The notes: generated by a model from the sequence alone, not told the origin. Positions 10,261-18,737 are shown, numbered from the stretch's first letter. The stretch is DNA of 64,000 bases from Pyxidicoccus sp. MSG2 (GCF_026626705.1 NZ_JAPNKC010000001.1:9504001-9568000), one strand, 5' to 3'. Program-made: numbers and translations.

Positions 10261-11031
10261 TCACCCCGCCATTCCCCATCTTTCGAGGAAGGCTTCACGC
10301 CACGTGCGGCTGAGTACCACCGTGGTGCCGTCCTTGAGGACGAGGATGCCGTCGCCGTGCGTCCAGGGCTCCAGCTTCGCCACCGCGTCCAGGTTGACGA
10401 TGTCGCCCCGGTGCACGCGCACGAAGCGCTCCGGGTCCAACCGCTCCTCCAGCGCGCGCAGGCTCTGGCGGACGAGGTGCTCGCCCTGGGCGGTGTACAG
10501 CCGCACGTACTTGTCCTCGGAGGACAGCCGCCAGACGGTGTCCAGCCGCAGCGGCACCCAGGCCTCGCCCACCTTCACGACGAGCCGCTCCAGCGGGCGC
10601 GCGGGCGTGGCGCGGGACACTTCCTGCAACAGCGTCTGGAGCCGGTCAGCCTCGCTGTCACCGCCGATCAGCAATGCATGGGCCTTGTCGAGCGCCCTGC
10701 CGAAGCGGGCCGCGTCGTAGGGCTTGAGCAGGTAGTCCACCGCGTGCGCATCGAAGGCGCGGAGGGCGAAGGCGTCGTAGGCAGTGGAGAAGATGACCGC
10801 GGGGCAGTCTTCCGGCCCGAGGGACTCCAACACCTCGAAGCCGGTGAGCCCCGGCATCTGCACGTCGAGCACGAGCAGGTCCGGCCGCAGCGCCTCCACG
10901 CGCGCGAGGGCATCTGTTCCGTCCACCGCTTCGCCCGCGAGGAGGAAGCGCGCGTCGTCCGCGAGCAGGCGCTTCACCTTCGCCCGCGCGGGGGCTTCGT
11001 CGTCGACGACGAGCACGCTGAAGCGCTTCAT
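10261..11031 (-). CDS. LytTR-family response regulator
   Basis: 256 residues. The receiver domain (1 to about 120) has the acidic pair VVDDEAPAR, the phosphoacceptor in LLVLDVQMPGLTG, the Thr in STAYD and the Lys in YLLKPYD. The C-terminal LytTR DNA-binding domain (about 145-250) contains WRLSSEDKYVRLYT, a repeated SLRALEERL helix and FVRVHRGDIVNLD, all typical. It is paired with the LytS-like kinase just upstream. The ATG overlaps the stop of a 21-codon frame that fills the gap to the kinase gene. Such systems usually control envelope or stress genes; the targets are unknown here. Confidence 0.93.
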   Translation of the reverse strand: MKRFSVLVVDDEAPARAKVKRLLADDARFLLAGEAVDGTDALARVEALRPDLLVLDVQMPGLTGFEVLESLGPEDCPAVIFSTAYDAFALRAFDAHAVDYLLKPYDAARFGRALDKAHALLIGGDSEADRLQTLLQEVSRATPARPLERLVVKVGEAWVPLRLDTVWRLSSEDKYVRLYTAQGEHLVRQSLRALEERLDPERFVRVHRGDIVNLDAVAKLEPWTHGDGILVLKDGTTVVLSRTWREAFLERWGMAG

Positions 11032-11093
11032 GTCGTCACCCCTGGCGGCAGGGGCGCGTCATCCTCCAGCCACCTCACGTCGGAGCGCTTCAT
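11028..11093 (-). CDS. Possible 21-residue linker ORF between kinase and regulator
   Basis: An ATG at 11093 overlaps the kinase stop as ATGA, and the TGA at 11028-11030 overlaps the regulator ATG as ATGA. The peptide begins MKRSDVRWLEDDAPL and ends in GVTT; its first three residues equal those of the regulator (MKRF), and the DNA at both starts reads ATGAAGCGCT. It may be a real coupling peptide, or a remnant of a duplicated regulator start whose only job is to keep ribosomes on the message. No other evidence for a protein. Confidence 0.3.
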   Translation of the reverse strand: MKRSDVRWLEDDAPLPPGVTT

Positions 11094-12217
11094 GCCGCCA
11101 CCTCGCGAGGTAGCCACAGGGACACGCGCGCGCCACCCTCCGGTCCCTGCCCGCGCTCCAGCCGCGCCCGTCCGCCATGCAGCAGCGCGAGGATTCGCTC
11201 CAGGTGTGCCAGCCCCACGCCGGGCCCCTTCGCGGGAGAGGACTCCCCGAAGCCGCGTCCGGTGTCCTCCACTTCCAGCAGCACGCTCGCACCGTCCGCG
11301 CGCGCGCGGATGCGCACCTCCAGCGGCTCGCGCCGGTCCTGGTTGTGCTTCACCGCGTTCTCCACCAGCGCCTGCAGCGCGAAGCACGGCACGCGCGCGC
11401 CTTCCATTCCGGGCGCCACGTCCCAGCGCACCGTCACGCGCTCGCCGAAGCGGGCGGCCAGCAGCGCGATGAAGCGCTCCGCATGGGCACGCTCCTCCGC
11501 CAACGTCCACGTGGCCTCCTGGCGCTCCAGGCTGGCGCGCAGCAGGCCGCCCAAGTCACTCAGCAGCCGGTCGGTGCGCGCCAGGTCCTCGTACATCACC
11601 GCGCTGATGGTGTTCAGCGCGTTGAAGAGGAAGTGCGGGTGGAGCTGCCCGGTGAGCGCCTGGAGCCGGGCCTCCCGCAGCTCGCTCTCCAGGGTGGCCT
11701 CGCGGACGGCCCGCGCCTGCCGCTCCCTCCAGGCGATGAGGAGACCCCAGAGCACCCCACCCACCGAGTACGCGATGAGGTCCTTCTGGGCCTCCATGGG
11801 AATGCGGAAGGACAGGTCCCCATAGTCATAGTGCCCCAGGCCGAGCAGCGCGTAGAGCGGGTACCTCGGCGGCACCATCGCCACCATGTGCAGCGTGGTG
11901 AAGAGCACGAAGCCCACCACGTGGATGCCCAGGAAGCGCGCCCAGCCGACGCGGGGGCCCGGGGCGTTGAGCACCGTGGTGTGGAGGATGGGCAGCACGA
12001 CCCAGACCCCCAGCGCTCCGGTGATTTCCCAGACGAACGGCTCCAGCACCGGGATGCTGCCGCCATTGCCGAGGATGGTGAGGAACACCGTCAGCCCGTT
12101 CCACAGCCCGATTCCGAGGAAGAGCACGAACAGCCCCAGCACCGTCCGCGCACGGAGGCGCGGCCACTGCCAGCCGGAGGCATGAACGGAAGGGCTCTCG
12201 GTGGGAAGGGAAGCCAT
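11090..12217 (-). CDS. LytS-type sensor histidine kinase
   Basis: 375 residues. About four N-terminal membrane helices (residues about 25-45, 60-80, 90-112 and a weaker one near 150) precede the His_kinase domain (PF06580). The phosphorylation box is LTGQLHPHFLFNALNTI with the conserved His, and the ATPase part has FALQALVENAVKHNQ (N box) and EDTGRGFGESSPAKGPGVGL (G boxes). There is no separate extracellular sensor domain, so the membrane helices probably sense. The gene is seven bp downstream of the acyltransferase gene and is coupled through the small linker ORF to the LytTR regulator, so the three genes probably form one operon. Confidence 0.93.
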   Translation of the reverse strand: MASLPTESPSVHASGWQWPRLRARTVLGLFVLFLGIGLWNGLTVFLTILGNGGSIPVLEPFVWEITGALGVWVVLPILHTTVLNAPGPRVGWARFLGIHVVGFVLFTTLHMVAMVPPRYPLYALLGLGHYDYGDLSFRIPMEAQKDLIAYSVGGVLWGLLIAWRERQARAVREATLESELREARLQALTGQLHPHFLFNALNTISAVMYEDLARTDRLLSDLGGLLRASLERQEATWTLAEERAHAERFIALLAARFGERVTVRWDVAPGMEGARVPCFALQALVENAVKHNQDRREPLEVRIRARADGASVLLEVEDTGRGFGESSPAKGPGVGLAHLERILALLHGGRARLERGQGPEGGARVSLWLPREVAA

Positions 12218-12224
12218 GGGCGCG

Positions 12225-13391
12225 TCAGGCAGTATGCCCCGCCTCCGCGGTCCGGAGCGCGGTGCGTCGGGTGCCGCGCGGCTTCATCCCGAAGCACGGC
12301 CTCAGGAAGGGCACCCGCGCCACGGCCTCGGTCAGCCCCCAGGTGACGCCGAAGGACACGCCGAGCACCAGCCCGAACAGCGCCAGGGTGCTCACGGGAA
12401 GCCGTAGGAACGCGTAGCCCACGACGACGATGACCGTCTGGTGGAGGATGTAGAACGGATAGGACAGCTCCTGCGCGTGCTTCAGCCAGGGCCGGCGCAC
12501 GTGGATGCGCGCCCGTGCCCAGGCCAGCGCCGTCAGGATGAAGAACCAGAGCGCCGCCTGCGCGCCGAGCACCTCCGGCACCAGGGGGAATTCGCTGTCC
12601 GGCATCATCACGGCGAAGAGCACGACGCTCGCCATCAGCAGCCCGCGCCGCCGCTCCACCAGGTGGTCCCACACGCGCGGGCAGCGGCCCAGCAGGTGCC
12701 CCAGGAGGAAGAGCAGGCCGTAGTGGCCGAAGGTCCTCGGGTCATCGAGGAGCGCGTGCGTCTCCGGGTGGTGGCGCAAGAGCAGCCAGTTGAGCGCGAG
12801 CGGTGCGAAGAGCCAGGCCACGTTCCACCCCCGGCACAGCCAGCCCTCCACCCGCGCGAGCAGCGCCTGCCCGCGCGCCGTGCCCAGCGCCGCGAAGAGC
12901 GGCAGCGCGAGCATGCAGAAGACGAAGAGGTACGCGACGAACCAGAGGTGGTGCCAGCTGAAGCTGCCGGCGGGGTAGGGCACGAAGTCGAACACCGACG
13001 GGTAGAACTCCGCGTAGCTCCCGTGGAAGCGGCCGCGGAACAACTGCTCGACGTAGATCTGCGGCGGCACCACCAGGAACATGCCGAACACCAGCGGCCC
13101 GAAGAGCCGCTTCACGCGGTCCTTCTCGAACACGCCCACCGAGCGCCGCCGCAGCGCCAGGGCCGTGCCCACCCCGGAGATGAGCATCAACAGCGGCATC
13201 CGGACGTGGTGCAGCACCTCCATGGGCGGCTCCAGCCACGTCAGCGCCTGGGCGCTCTTCACGTGCCAGTCCCACCGGTTGAACATCATCCCCGTGTGGA
13301 ACAGGTGCAGCAGCAGGATGGCCACCACCCGGAGCCAGTCCAGGTCGGGGCGGTGCTCGTCAACGGCGTGCGGCGCGGCAGTGGTGCTCAT
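12225..13391 (-). CDS. Membrane acyltransferase (acyltransferase 3 family)
   Basis: 388 residues with about ten membrane helices and the acyltransferase-3 signatures: DLDWLRVVAILLLHLFHTG at the N-terminus (Arg and His of the active site) and PLLMLISGVGTALALRRRS, then WHHLWFVAYLFVFCML. Members move acyl groups onto sugars of polysaccharides, peptidoglycan or small molecules at the membrane. The ATG at 13391 has a strong ribosome-binding site (GGAAGGAGG), while the longer frame runs back into rplI. It is first in an operon with the LytS/LytTR pair, so its activity may be under, or report to, that system. Confidence 0.85.
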   Translation of the reverse strand: MSTTAAPHAVDEHRPDLDWLRVVAILLLHLFHTGMMFNRWDWHVKSAQALTWLEPPMEVLHHVRMPLLMLISGVGTALALRRRSVGVFEKDRVKRLFGPLVFGMFLVVPPQIYVEQLFRGRFHGSYAEFYPSVFDFVPYPAGSFSWHHLWFVAYLFVFCMLALPLFAALGTARGQALLARVEGWLCRGWNVAWLFAPLALNWLLLRHHPETHALLDDPRTFGHYGLLFLLGHLLGRCPRVWDHLVERRRGLLMASVVLFAVMMPDSEFPLVPEVLGAQAALWFFILTALAWARARIHVRRPWLKHAQELSYPFYILHQTVIVVVGYAFLRLPVSTLALFGLVLGVSFGVTWGLTEAVARVPFLRPCFGMKPRGTRRTALRTAEAGHTA

Positions 13392-13506
13392 GGGAGAGCC
13401 TCCTTCCACTCCGGGATACGCATGGCGCGCACGACGCTCCACGCGGATGTCGTGGGACGGACCGGGCGCGGCGCGAGCCGGACGGGAGGGGGCACGGGAA
13501 AAGCGA

Positions 13507-13536
13507 AAGGCCGCCCGGGTCTCCCCGGACGGCCTT
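13507..13536 (-). terminator. Terminator downstream of rplI
   Basis: AAGGCCGCCCGGG at 13507-13519 pairs with CCCGGACGGCCTT at 13524-13536; in the minus-strand transcript the single mismatch is a G-U pair. A four-base loop makes this a very stable 13-bp hairpin 27 bp after the rplI stop, followed by TCGC. Confidence 0.75.
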
Positions 13537-13563
13537 CCGAACTTCAGCGACGAGTGGCGAGGA

Positions 13564-14007
13564 CTACTCGGCCACCACGTCGACCTTGATCTTCGCCACC
13601 ACGTCGCGGTGCAGCCGCAGCTCCACCTCGAAGTGGCCCGTCGACTTGATGGGCTCGGGCAGGTGGAGGGCACGGCGATCCACCGTCTGACCCTGGGCGG
13701 CAACGGCCTCGGCGATGTCCAGCGCGGTGACGGAGCCGAAGAGCTTGTCCTGCTCGCCGACCTTGCGCTTGATGGTCACCTTGATGTTGCCAATCTTCTT
13801 CGCCTGCTCCTCCGCAGCGCCCTTCAGCTTGGCGTTGCGGGCGGTGAGCACCGCCTTCTCGTGCTCGAGCTGGCGCATGTTCTGCTCGCTCGCGAGAACC
13901 GCCTTCTTGCGAGGCAGCAGGTAGTTGCGGCCGAAGCCGTCCTTGACGGTGACGAGGTCCCCGGACTTGCCGAGGTTGTCGATGTCCTCACGCAGAATGA
14001 CCTTCAT
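13564..14007 (-). CDS. rplI: 50S ribosomal protein L9
   Basis: 147 residues, full length. The N-terminal rRNA-binding domain begins [17 protein letters not shown] and contains [17 protein letters not shown], the L9 signature. The long connecting helix (about 45-75) and the C-terminal domain ([26 protein letters not shown]) follow. ATG at 14007 has AGGAGA upstream. The gene order rpsF-rpsR-rplI is the conserved one. rpsR ends 27 bp upstream. Confidence 0.98.
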   Translation of the reverse strand: MKVILREDIDNLGKSGDLVTVKDGFGRNYLLPRKKAVLASEQNMRQLEHEKAVLTARNAKLKGAAEEQAKKIGNIKVTIKRKVGEQDKLFGSVTALDIAEAVAAQGQTVDRRALHLPEPIKSTGHFEVELRLHRDVVAKIKVDVVAE

Positions 14008-14033
14008 GTTCAGTCTCCTGTGCGGACCGGCGG

Positions 14034-14447
14034 CTAGCCGACCACCGCGTTGTAGGGGAGCAGCGCGATGCCACGGGCGCGCTTGATGGCCACCGCCACC
14101 TCGCGCTGGTGCTTCGCGCAGTTGCCGGAGATGCGGCGGGGGATGATCTTGCCGCGCTCGGTGACGAAGTACTTCAGCGTCGCCTGGTCCTTGAAGTCCA
14201 CGGAGGCGTTCTTCTCCGCGCAGAAGCGGCAGACCTTCTTGCGGCCGAAGCCGCGGCCACCACCGCGCTTGTCGTCATCGCCACCCATCCCGCCGCCGCG
14301 GTCATCACGACCCCCGCGGTCGTCGCGGCCACCGCGATCACCACCGCGGCCGCCACCACCAAAACCACCGCCGCCGCCACCACCACCGAAGCCGCCGCTG
14401 CGGCCGCCCGGGGCAGAGCCCGTCTTGCTGTCAGTTCCGTTGCTCAT
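14034..14447 (-). CDS. rpsR: 30S ribosomal protein S18 with Gly/Arg-rich N-terminal extension
   Basis: 137 residues, against about 75-90 in most bacteria. The C-terminal 70 residues are a normal S18: [38 protein letters not shown] and [20 protein letters not shown]. The first 65 residues form a low-complexity segment of Gly runs, RGG and GGRDDRGG repeats, like eukaryotic RNA-binding RGG tails. The start codon at 14447 is in the expected position after rpsF, and the extension is in frame without a good internal start, so it appears to be translated. The CxxC pair in CRFC is kept. Its ORF follows rpsF by 50 bp. Confidence 0.95.
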   Translation of the reverse strand: MSNGTDSKTGSAPGGRSGGFGGGGGGGGFGGGGRGGDRGGRDDRGGRDDRGGGMGGDDDKRGGGRGFGRKKVCRFCAEKNASVDFKDQATLKYFVTERGKIIPRRISGNCAKHQREVAVAIKRARGIALLPYNAVVG

Positions 14448-14497
14448 GAGCGTTCTCGATTCCTGGGTTGGTCCCTAGGGAATTGACCCGGCGGCCC

Positions 14498-14968
14498 TCA
14501 GGCCTCCTCGGTCGACTCCTCCTCCGACTCGACTCCCGGCTCCTCGCCACCACGGAAGCCGCCCTCGCGCTCCGCCGGAGCGCCCGGACGGGTCTCCTCG
14601 ACGTCGCCGGCCAGCTTCAGGTCCTCGAGGACCGGACGCGTCTCGGGATCCACCTCTTCGGCGATCTTCACGGAGATGTAGCGGGTGACCTCGTCGAGGT
14701 TGCGGAGGTTGCGCTCGATCTCGGCCACCAGCTTCGAGCCGCCCAGGTAGCTGGCGTGCACGTAGATGGCGCGGGGCTGCTTCGCCACGGGGAACAGGGT
14801 CTTCTTCTTGCCCCACACCGTGAAGCGAAGGAGCTTGCCGCCCTCACGACCAACGATGCCGCGGACGCGCTCCTTGAGCTTGTCCACGTTGTCGTCCGTC
14901 AGGTCAGGCTTGACCAGGAAGATGGTCTCGTACTCACGAAGCCGCGTCGCGGCCTGCGTCTCAGCCAT
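14498..14968 (-). CDS. rpsF: 30S ribosomal protein S6
   Basis: 156 residues. The S6 core REYETIFLVKPDLTDD, then KLLRFTVWGKKKTLFPVAKQ, RAIYVHASYLGG and RNLRNLDEVTRYISVKI is complete; S6 binds the central domain of 16S rRNA as a dimer with S18. The C-terminus carries a long acidic extension (about residues 115-156, ending in ESEEESTEEA), a feature of many S6 proteins that are glutamylated or extended. The ATG at 14968 is preceded by GGGGAGAG. The 287 bp upstream, to the pth stop, hold hairpins but no gene; an S6:S18-binding leader is possible but cannot be confirmed by eye. Confidence 0.97.
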   Translation of the reverse strand: MAETQAATRLREYETIFLVKPDLTDDNVDKLKERVRGIVGREGGKLLRFTVWGKKKTLFPVAKQPRAIYVHASYLGGSKLVAEIERNLRNLDEVTRYISVKIAEEVDPETRPVLEDLKLAGDVEETRPGAPAEREGGFRGGEEPGVESEEESTEEA

Positions 14969-15167
14969 GTTTTCTCTCCCCTTGGGGTCGAGTGCCCCCC
15001 GGACAATCCGAGGAGCGGGGAAACGGTCAGCAAAGCCAGGAGGCCCTGCCGCCGGGGACGGGAAACCGCGCGCCCGTCGCCTTCGCGCTACGTCCCGTGC
15101 TCGAACACGGGAAGCTGTGAAAGAACATCCCACCGGGCCTGCACCCGCTGGGGGAACGCGCCTTCTA

Positions 15168-15243
15168 GGAGGGGGCCCCCTCCAAGTCAAGCGGCCGGAG
15201 GGCCCGGCAGCCTGCCTGCCCCGCCTGGAAGTGCCAGGGCGGG
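15168..15243 (-). terminator. Hairpin and palindrome downstream of pth
   Basis: Two inverted repeats follow the pth stop. CCCGCCTGG at 15220-15228 pairs with CCAGGGCGGG at 15234-15243 with one bulged base. GGAGGGGGCCCCCTCC at 15168-15183 is a perfect 16-bp palindrome. They probably end pth transcription before the rpsF promoter region. There is no clear T-run. Confidence 0.5.
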
Positions 15244-15255
15244 CCCGGCTCGAGG

Positions 15256-15831
15256 CTACGCCTTCCGGTTGAACCGGTTCATGGCCACCGACAGCCCGTC
15301 CCGAATCCAGGTCTCCGTCACGTCCACCGAGCGGCCGATGAGCTCCTCCAACTGCCGGCGCTCCCCGTCGTCGAAATTGGACAGGACGTAGCCGGCCACG
15401 CGCTCGCGGGCGTTGGGGCCCTCCGGCTTGCCGATGCCGAAGCGCAGGCGGATGAAGCCCTCGTCGCCCAGGCTGGAGACGGTGCTCTTGAGGCCGTTGT
15501 GGCCGCCGCTGCCGCCGCCCGCCTTGAGCTGGAGCCGGCCGAAGGGCAGGTCCAGCTCGTCGTGGATGACGAGCACGTCCTCCACCGGCACCTTGTAGAA
15601 GCGCGCCGCCTCCGCCACCGAGCGGCCCGACAGGTTCATGTACGTCTGGGGCTCCACGAAGAGCACGCGCTCGCCGGCCAGGGTGCCCTGGCCCACCTTC
15701 GCGGCGAACTTCTCCTGGTTGAGCTGGGCGCGCGCCCGCGGCAGCAGCGCCTCCACCACCATGAACCCGATGTTGTGCCGGTTCTGCTCGTACTCGCGCC
15801 CCGGGTTGCCCAGCCCGACGATGAGCTTCAT
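15256..15831 (-). CDS. pth: Peptidyl-tRNA hydrolase
   Basis: 191 residues, standard length. It frees tRNA from prematurely released peptidyl-tRNA. The N-terminal motif [20 protein letters not shown] holds Asn9 and the catalytic His19; [30 protein letters not shown] with the catalytic Asp, and [12 protein letters not shown] are all intact. The start ATG at 15831 has GGAG six bases upstream. It lies downstream of rplY, an arrangement seen in many bacteria. Confidence 0.97.
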   Translation of the reverse strand: MKLIVGLGNPGREYEQNRHNIGFMVVEALLPRARAQLNQEKFAAKVGQGTLAGERVLFVEPQTYMNLSGRSVAEAARFYKVPVEDVLVIHDELDLPFGRLQLKAGGGSGGHNGLKSTVSSLGDEGFIRLRFGIGKPEGPNARERVAGYVLSNFDDGERRQLEELIGRSVDVTETWIRDGLSVAMNRFNRKA

Positions 15832-15851
15832 GAGAGGCTCCGAAACGAGAA

Positions 15852-15882
15852 CGGGGCCAGCCCCTGCTTCGGGCCAGCCCCG
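15852..15882 (-). terminator. Weak hairpin between rplY and pth
   Basis: CGGGGC at 15852-15857 pairs with GCCCCG at 15877-15882, and the minus-strand transcript then reads TTCTCGTTTC. The gap is 78 bp. It may be an attenuating rather than a full terminator, since rplY-pth is often co-transcribed. Confidence 0.35.
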
Positions 15883-15909
15883 CTCCAGAAGGGTTGCGTG
15901 GGAAGAAGA

Positions 15910-16605
15910 CTACTTCTTCGCCGGGGCCTTCGCCGCTGCGGCCGGAGCCGCCGCCGCCTTGTCGCCCGCCTTCGCAGCCGCCGGAGCCGCCGCCGCCGCC
16001 GCCGGAGCCGCCGCGGCCGCCGCCACGGGGGCCGCCTCGGCCGCCTCGGGCGCGCTGAGGACCGCCACCGTGTAGTTGACGTTGGTCTTCACGGACACGC
16101 CCGCGGGGAACTTCACGTCGTTGACGTGGAGGGCCTCGGCGATCTTCAGCGGCGTCACGTCCACCTCGATGCGCTCGGGGATGGCGTTCGGCAGCGCCCA
16201 GACCTCGAGCTCGCGGCGAATCTGGGTGAGCAGACCGCCGTCGGCCACGCCCGCGGCCTTGCCGACGAGCGTCAGCGGGACGTTGACCTTGACCTGCTCG
16301 TTCTCACGCACGGCGATGAAGTCGACGTGGAGGATGTCGCGGGTCAGCGGGTCCATCTGGTAGTCCTTCAGGAGGACCTGATGGGTGTCCGCGCCCAGCT
16401 TGATCTGGATGAGGGTGTTGAACTTGTGCGGGGTGTTGATGGCGACGCGGACCGACTTGGGGTCCACGGCGATGTGCACCGGCTTGGCCAGGTGCTTGCC
16501 GTAAACCACGGCGGGAACCACGCCCTTCGCGCGCAGGCGGCGGGCAACGCCCTTGCCGGAACCTTCACGCGCCTGGGCCTCGAGGGTGGTCTTGTCGACG
16601 GACAT
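15910..16605 (-). CDS. rplY: 50S ribosomal protein L25/general stress protein Ctc
   Basis: 231 residues, the long Ctc/TL5 form. The N-terminal 5S-rRNA-binding domain has LEAQAREGSGKGVARRLRAK, VVPAVVYGK and the strand YQMDPLTRDILHVDF; the C-terminal beta domain contains VPLTLVGKAAGVADGGLL and ERIEVDVTPLKIAEALHV. The last 45 residues are almost only Ala, Pro and Lys, a histone H1-like tail common in high-GC bacteria. ATG at 16605 has GAGG eight bases upstream. An inverted repeat, GCCACTGG (16636-16643) with CCAGTGGC (16671-16678), lies in the leader and could be regulatory. Confidence 0.95.
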   Translation of the reverse strand: MSVDKTTLEAQAREGSGKGVARRLRAKGVVPAVVYGKHLAKPVHIAVDPKSVRVAINTPHKFNTLIQIKLGADTHQVLLKDYQMDPLTRDILHVDFIAVRENEQVKVNVPLTLVGKAAGVADGGLLTQIRRELEVWALPNAIPERIEVDVTPLKIAEALHVNDVKFPAGVSVKTNVNYTVAVLSAPEAAEAAPVAAAAAAPAAAAAAPAAAKAGDKAAAAPAAAAKAPAKK

Positions 16606-16791
16606 GGAAATGCCTCACGAAAGGGGACTGCGGTTGCCACTGGCCACCCTGGCGCCCTCGGCATCCCGCCCCAGTGGCGGGCCCCGAAGACGGCGCCCTG
16701 GTTGAGGGAGCCAATGGAGGAGGCTGCACATGCCAGCCGGAGGGCCCGGAGTCAAGCCGTCCGGCAGGCGGGCGCGTCCAGGCCCAGGCGC

Positions 16792-17742
16792 TCAGACGAA
16801 GAGCGAGCTGAGCGAGTCCGCGCGGTGGATGCGGGCGATGGCCTCGCCGAAGAGGCGCTCGGTGGTGAGCACGCGAACCTTGGGGCAGGACTGCGCCGCG
16901 GGTGACAGCGGCACGGTGTCCGTGAAGACGACCTCCTCCAGCACCGAGTCGGTGAGCCGCTGGATGGCCGGGCCGGAGAGGATGGGGTGGACGGCGTAGG
17001 CCACCACCCGGCGCGCGCCCTTGGCCTTCAGCGCGGCGGCCGCCTGGGTGAGCGTGCCCGCGGTATCCACCATGTCGTCCACCAGCACGGCGTCCTTCCC
17101 ATTAACATCGCCGATGAGGTTCATCACCTCGGAGGCGTTGGGGCGCGGGCGGCGCTTGTCGATGATGGCGAGGCCGGTGTTCAGCCGCTTCGAGTACGCG
17201 CGGGCGCGCTCCACGCCACCGGCGTCCGGCGAGACGATGACGAGCTCCTGCGAGTCGGGGAAGCGCTTGCGCAAATCCTCCAGGAACACCGGCGAGCCGT
17301 AGAGGTGGTCCGAGGGGATGTTGAAGAAGCCCTGGATCTGCCCGGCGTGCATGTCCATGGACACCACGCGCTCGACGCCGGAGGACTCCAGCAGGTCGGC
17401 GATCAGCTTCGCCGTGATGGGCGTGCGCGGGGCGACCTTCCGGTCCTGCCGGGCGTAGCCGTAGTAGGGGATGACGGCGGTGATGGAGCCTGCGCTCGCC
17501 CGCTTGAGGGCGTCGCACATGATGAGCAGCTCCATCAGGTGGTCATTCGCCGGAGGACACGTCGACTGCAGCACGAAGATGTCGTGACCGCGGACGTTCT
17601 CTCCTATCTCGACGTGGATCTCCCCGTCGGAGAAGCGACCGACCTCCGCCTTGCCCAGAGGGCGCTTGAGGTACTCGCAAATGCGATGCGCCAGGCCGGG
17701 ATTCGAGTTCCCGGCGAACACCTTGAAGTCACGCGGCTGCAT
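16792..17742 (-). CDS. prs: Ribose-phosphate pyrophosphokinase
   Basis: 316 residues, the normal length. It makes PRPP from ribose-5-phosphate and ATP for nucleotide, His and Trp synthesis. Start [20 protein letters not shown]; the flexible loop [17 protein letters not shown], the catalytic-site motif [16 protein letters not shown] and the PRPP loop [21 protein letters not shown] are complete. The ATG at 17742 matches family starts; the 38-residue upstream extension of the frame is a shadow of spoVG. No Shine-Dalgarno is clear. It is 43 bp downstream of spoVG. Confidence 0.97.
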   Translation of the reverse strand: MQPRDFKVFAGNSNPGLAHRICEYLKRPLGKAEVGRFSDGEIHVEIGENVRGHDIFVLQSTCPPANDHLMELLIMCDALKRASAGSITAVIPYYGYARQDRKVAPRTPITAKLIADLLESSGVERVVSMDMHAGQIQGFFNIPSDHLYGSPVFLEDLRKRFPDSQELVIVSPDAGGVERARAYSKRLNTGLAIIDKRRPRPNASEVMNLIGDVNGKDAVLVDDMVDTAGTLTQAAAALKAKGARRVVAYAVHPILSGPAIQRLTDSVLEEVVFTDTVPLSPAAQSCPKVRVLTTERLFGEAIARIHRADSLSSLFV

Positions 17743-17785
17743 GGTGGGGCCGCTGACTAACCTGGACACGGGTGGAAGGGAAGTC

Positions 17786-18085
17786 CTAGTCCATGTCAGC
17801 CGGCGCTGAGACGAGCATCCCGGCTTGCGCCTGGTGCAGGTGTCTCTCGTACTCAATGAGGATGACGCGCTCCATCTGGCTGCGCGTATCCGCGTTGAGC
17901 GGGTGGGCTATATCCTTGTACGTCCCATCCTTCCGTTTCTTTGCCGGCATCGCGATGAACAGCCCGGAGGAGCCGTGGATGACCTTCAAATCGCGAATGA
18001 CGAAGCAATGATCCAGGGTGATGGTGACGTACGCCTTGAGCTTGTCCTCTTCGACCGGAAACACCCGGACGTCGGTGATGTTCAT
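17786..18085 (-). CDS. spoVG: SpoVG family RNA/DNA-binding regulator
   Basis: 99 residues. The sequence [20 protein letters not shown], then [19 protein letters not shown] and [13 protein letters not shown] is a textbook SpoVG. SpoVG proteins bind nucleic acids and affect sporulation septation and virulence genes in Firmicutes and Borrelia; in myxobacteria a role in development is plausible but unproved. ATG at 18085 follows a GGGGGGG run. The gene heads a set spoVG-prs-rplY-pth on the same strand. Confidence 0.95.
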   Translation of the reverse strand: MNITDVRVFPVEEDKLKAYVTITLDHCFVIRDLKVIHGSSGLFIAMPAKKRKDGTYKDIAHPLNADTRSQMERVILIEYERHLHQAQAGMLVSAPADMD

Positions 18086-18156
18086 GGTCCCCCCCCGAAC
18101 CCGAAAGGTCGGAGCTGAAGGGAAGCCTGGGACATACCGGGTGTAAAATGCAAGCG

Positions 18157-18179
18157 GGGACCCGAGTGACCCGGGTCCC
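18157..18179 (-). terminator. Terminator downstream of the DUF5658-like gene
   Basis: GGGACCCG at 18157-18164 pairs with CGGGTCCC at 18172-18179 around a seven-base loop; on the minus strand the sequence continues CGCTTGCATTTTACAC, fairly T-rich. It separates the gene at 18.2 kb from spoVG. Confidence 0.6.
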
Positions 18180-18220
18180 AATGTTCAATTCACCCACAGT
18201 CCAGTGCTCTACCGGTGGAG

Positions 18221-18595
18221 TCAGTGAAAGGCACCGGGCCAGTGCAGGACCAGGTGGGTCAGGAAGGCCAGGTGATAGACGACGATGATGCCGTAGACGA
18301 CGGCGCCCGCCCGGATGGCGATGCGGCTGGCCTTCAGCCGCCGGTGGAGGCACAGCAGCCACAGGCCCGCGTTCACGATGACCAGCTTGGAGAACATGAA
18401 GACGAGCGGAGACTGCTCGTACGCCACGCGCATCAGCGGGTTGAGCTCCTCCGCCACCCCGAGCTGCAGGAACAACAGGGTGAACAGCCCGTCCATCAGG
18501 TTCAGCATCAACAGCGCCACCGACGCGGGTGACACGTAGAACGAAGCCCTGCTGGCCCACGCCGCATCCTGCGTCTGCTCGATTGTCGCCGCCAT
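18221..18595 (-). CDS. Small membrane protein, DUF5658-like
   Basis: 124 residues with three membrane helices: SVALLMLNLMDGLFTLLFL (about 25-43), LVFMFSKLVIVNAGLWLLCL (about 62-81) and IRAGAVVYGIIVVYHLAFL (about 92-110). The N-D/DGLFT and A-E-E-L-N-P-L-M elements match the DUF5658 family, whose function is unknown. The ATG at 18595 is preceded by GGGAGG at good distance. It is followed by its own hairpin and is divergent from tdk. Confidence 0.75.
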   Translation of the reverse strand: MAATIEQTQDAAWASRASFYVSPASVALLMLNLMDGLFTLLFLQLGVAEELNPLMRVAYEQSPLVFMFSKLVIVNAGLWLLCLHRRLKASRIAIRAGAVVYGIIVVYHLAFLTHLVLHWPGAFH

Positions 18596-18737
18596 GCCCG
18601 CCTCCCACGCCCGTCCACCGGAACCGGGAGCAGTCCCTTTCAAGAGGCTTGCCAGCGCCGCGCGACGCGGCCTGGAGCGGGCGGGCGAGCGGGCTCATAC
18701 GGGGCGTGGAGGGCGTGTGGGATGGGCGCGTTGAAAG

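Noticed and set aside
14969-15255. tRNA-like hairpins between pth and rpsF
   Set aside because: The CCCGTG/CACGGG stem near 15092-15109 lacks a T-loop GTTCGA and a cloverleaf; no tRNA was found here or elsewhere.
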